A stretch of 64,000 bases of DNA from Myripristis murdjan (lineage: Eukaryota > Chordata > Actinopteri > Holocentriformes > Holocentridae): NCBI RefSeq assembly GCF_902150065.1, contig NC_043999.1, positions 19,461,996-19,525,995 on the forward strand, given 5' to 3'. Below the pieces are notes generated by a model, which searched no databases, was not told where the DNA came from, and saw nothing but the letters and a program-made list of their open reading frames with translations. Position numbers and translations under genes: made by a program. The stretch's first letter is position 1. Each line of letters begins with the position of its first letter. This document shows, piece by piece, positions 60,941-64,000 of this stretch.

Positions 60941-60958
60941 TTCACTTTCATTTTCACT
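60941..60958 (-). promoter_or_regulatory. psme1: ISRE/IRF-type element in psme1 promoter
   Basis: The minus strand reads AGTGAAAATGAAAGTGAA, containing the IRF/ISRE core GAAANNGAAA and a further GTGAA. It lies about 155 bp before the psme1 ATG. PA28 subunits are interferon-induced in other vertebrates, which fits. Confidence 0.7.
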
Positions 60959-61110
60959 CTTTGTGCTGAGTAACTGTGAGCGTCTTTCCTCGTCTTGCAT
61001 TGCCCAGGCTCGTATTTACCACCTAAAATACTTTCCTTCTCAAATTGCTGCCGAAGATAAAGTTTGTTTATTAACTTGAACCAAATCTCTTCTCATCCGC
61101 AGAGGCGAAC

Positions 61111-63556
61111 ATGGCTTCTATGGATATTCGCCCCGAGTCGAAGAAGCAGGTGAGCACGTCCGTCTGGTGGCGTGATCTCCGGGGGAAACAACTTAAAAAA
61201 CAGGCATTTTAGCTCGCCTGACTCATCCCTGTTGTGAGTGTTGGTGTTTGGCACAGCCGAGGTGATGCAGTGGTGTGAGAAAAGCCAGGAGGGGTCATAT
61301 CAGGTGACCAGGTAGTGCAAGCAGCCCTGGTAATGAGGCAGTGGGCTGGAGAAAGGCCTGTGATTAGTTGTGTGAATGAGCGCTGGCCTCACTGAACATC
61401 ACCCATTTGCAGTGATTGTACACTAGAAGAATAGGAAAATGATCCAAACACAACTCCATGAGAGATTTTGTAATTATTTTTTTTTTTCTCTCTCCAGGTG
61501 GATGACTTCTGCCAGCAGCTCACCAAAGAGGTAATTTCCTCAGTAATTACAGAGCTTTATGAGCTGCTACCTGAATTTTAAGTCAGACAAATATGATCAG
61601 AGCTGTGTGTGCACTTTGGGTAATGTAATATTTTTATTTTCTTTTAACAGGCCGAATCCCTGGTTTCGACGTTTTTCCCACAGAAGATTGCAGAGCTGGA
61701 GATGCTGTTGAAGGTATCAGACTGCTTAATAAACCAAACTGGGGTCCCGGGACGTCCCGCGGGGGTCTGGGGCAAAATAAGGAGTAGTTACATGTTTATC
61801 TCCCCACCAGCAGAATTGCTTTCCCTTTGTTTCCACAGATTTATAATGCACATATTTGGATATTTATTTCTTTTTCTATTTCTTATAATTTCACTTATGC
61901 TTATAATATAGTCTTCTCTTGGGAATTTAAGCAACTTTAACTGGCCCAATTTCCCCTCAGGGGTCAAAAAAATGTTTCTGATTGTGATCCTGACTATGTG
62001 CTGCAAAAATCCTCTCCGATGGGGTTCATTCAAGCAGAATCTGATCAAACTGTGGTCTGCAGTCAGATACACAAATATTTGGAAGTTCTTGACATGCAAA
62101 GTTTTGGAAACCCCTTGTTAATATGTCTTCTTCCAGTGTCTCTTTATTTTTAATGTTGCTTCCCAGCCCCCAATCTAATCCCAACCCTCAATAATGTGTT
62201 GTCAAAAATGCCTCGGCCACGACCGGGAGAAGCTCTCTCACCCCCTGACAAGGTGACTTTTCAGAAACATCACACACTGATGAACTTGTTATTTGCTGTC
62301 AGAGTTCTCTCAGCGTCGACAGCCTGGAATCCCTGAGGGCTCCGCTGGACATCCCGATACCAGACCCGGCTAAAGAGGAGGCCAAACGCAAGAAGAAAGA
62401 GGAGGTAGGTCCCTCTGTCCAACAGGTTAATCCCACACAGCATGAAATCAGGCTGTGGTTTTGGCACTGTCCTGTCACTGTAGTGAAATGTATTATATTG
62501 AGGAGTCTCACTTAAGCATTTCATTTTCCCAACCGTGGGGTGTTTGTGTCGCATGAAGCCTCTCAAACACGCTACTCAGCCAAGAGTTTATATTTGGTGT
62601 TTGATTTAATTTCAAGGCAGACCACTGCCTGCAACAGAGTCCTTGTTACCGTGGCAACCATTCACTGCACAATTTTTTTTTAAGACCCTTTAACAATTTG
62701 GCAGCATTTATTTTGGATCATCTTTTTAAAAATTGACTGATTTACCTCAAGCTGCTGTGTTTTACACGTTAATTTGACATCAGATCATATCCTGGTTAAT
62801 TCCTATTCCTTTTTTTTTTTTTTTTGCTAAATCTTTTTATCCTTGAGCAGTGATCACAAACAAGTGGCACCTGGCTAGACAGCTGAGAGAAAAGGCTTTG
62901 AGAGAAAACAATAGGCTTGGCAGAAAGTATTTATTAACAGTGTCTGCTAGCAGCCTTGAATCCCCTTAAACACAAAACATCCTTTTTTAAGTACTGTCTT
63001 GAAATATTCAGTGTTATCTGCTGTCACTTGATATATAATGAACAGAACCATGCAGGGGCTCTCTGATCGCCTCCCAAACTGTAAGGAAAAGGTGGCAAAA
63101 AAGCCAAGGTGACCATCAGAAAAAGGCTTTGTAACTATTAATCATGCCCCTAGTTTATTCAGGTACATGGTTTTGACAGTGTTTGTCACATGACCTACAG
63201 GGTTTTCGAGAGGCATCGGTTGTAGTGTTGCCAGTGTTGTGGGTTTTGGGAGAATTATCAGAGATCACAGAGCAACTCATGGGAACAAACTTGAGGCTAT
63301 TGGAGTGCATTCAGAAGCAGCCACTACTGGAACTAGGTTAAAATTATTCTCCAAAGAAAATATGCAGTGCACAGAGAACATTTGACATCTTCATTTAGGC
63401 AGCCAGGGGAAAAAACACAACTCTTGCGTAGGCTGTCTAAGAGATTAATAGGCAATGAAAAAGTCTTTGACCCAATGCCTCCTGTCCTTATGTTGCAGCG
63501 AGAGGCAAAGGAGGGGAAGAAAGACAAGGACAGCGATAAAGAAGATGAAGACGCAG
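61111..63556 (+). CDS. psme1: Proteasome activator PA28 alpha, first five coding exons (partial, runs off right edge)
   Basis: Exons 61111-61149, 61498-61530, 61651-61713, 62303-62404 and 63499-63556 join in frame to 98 codons and end in phase 1; the rest lies beyond the window. The frame starts MASMDIRPESKKQVDDFCQQ, continues with FFPQKIAELEMLL (helix 1) and the PA28 signature LRAPLDIPIPDP, then a long Lys/Glu/Asp-rich KEKE segment (about residues 71-97). The KEKE segment is the hallmark of the alpha subunit (PSME1) and is shorter and different in PSME2, which decides the name. PA28 alpha/beta rings cap the 20S proteasome and, with immunoproteasomes, aid production of peptides for MHC class I. 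The window lacks the activation loop and C-terminus, so PSME2 cannot be fully ruled out. Confidence 0.88.
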
Positions 63557-64000
63557 GTAAATGAAAAGACACAGACAATGACGACTGAGAAAGAAACCCA
63601 CTGGTTGAATGTGAAAGGAATCACGTTATTACAGCCCAGGCTGTGGTTATGAAAACACAGTCCCTCCATTCATTCAGACAAGGACATCCCTGTTTATGGG
63701 AGTCCCATGTGACTGCCGTTTCCTTTAAAAGAACATGGTGTCTGGGGGGTGACGGGGGCAGGTTCATCTCTGGAGTTAATCAGATATTATGCAGAGTTTC
63801 AGTTACTGTTATAACATTAAAGCCTCAACTTCTTGCAGTTATTCTAGAGACGTGTGAATAGTTTAAATTGAGGACTCAAACTAGAACTTAAAGAGGAAGC
63901 AAAGCCTGCCTCGGCATGGCTGGTGGATTGGTTGCACATGGTTTTAAGAGCACATTAAGTATGGCTTCAGGTTTTTAAACCACAGAAATACCATGGTTAG

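Overview
The window is nuclear DNA of a ray-finned fish, most likely a percomorph teleost. The genes are intron-rich with GT-AG splice sites, the intergenic DNA is AT-rich with many dinucleotide repeats, and the proteins have the fish forms of Nanog and Siglec/CD22-like receptors. Seven protein-coding loci can be supported. All coordinates come from reading frames and splice sites by eye; no database search was run.

Layout, left to right: ipo4 (minus, first coding exon only, runs off the left edge); nanog (plus, 4 coding exons, complete); tm9sf1 (minus, 8 coding exons, complete); fen1 (plus, 11 coding exons, complete); a tandem pair of Siglec/CD22-like immunoglobulin receptors (plus), the first short and without a V domain or tyrosine motifs, the second with a V domain, two C2 domains and an ITIM/ITSM tail; pck2 (minus, 11 coding exons, complete); psme1 (plus, first five coding exons, runs off the right edge). 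ipo4/nanog, tm9sf1/fen1 and pck2/psme1 are divergent pairs; nanog/tm9sf1 and the second Siglec-like gene/pck2 are convergent pairs.

ipo4, tm9sf1, pck2 and psme1 all have human counterparts clustered on chromosome 14q11.2-q12, so this looks like the teleost version of that block, with nanog, fen1 and the Siglec-like pair lying between its members. The genes are not one pathway: nuclear import (ipo4), pluripotency/maternal transcription control (nanog), Golgi/endosome membrane traffic (tm9sf1), DNA replication and repair (fen1), leukocyte sialic-acid sensing (Siglec-like pair), mitochondrial PEP synthesis (pck2) and the immunoproteasome activator (psme1).

Regulatory sites visible by eye fit the gene functions: an ISRE-like element and a ZNF143-type site before psme1, an E2F palindrome before fen1 and a TATA box before nanog. 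The mobile-element content is ordinary fish material: non-autonomous DNA elements with inverted ends (two with TTAA, one with TA flanks), a tRNA-derived SINE with a target duplication, three LINE 3-prime tails, and many microsatellites, several of them close to splice sites. No retroviral or Polinton-like element was recognised. I do not see a wholly new biological system; the Siglec-like pair and the repeat-bordered splice sites are the most rewarding parts.
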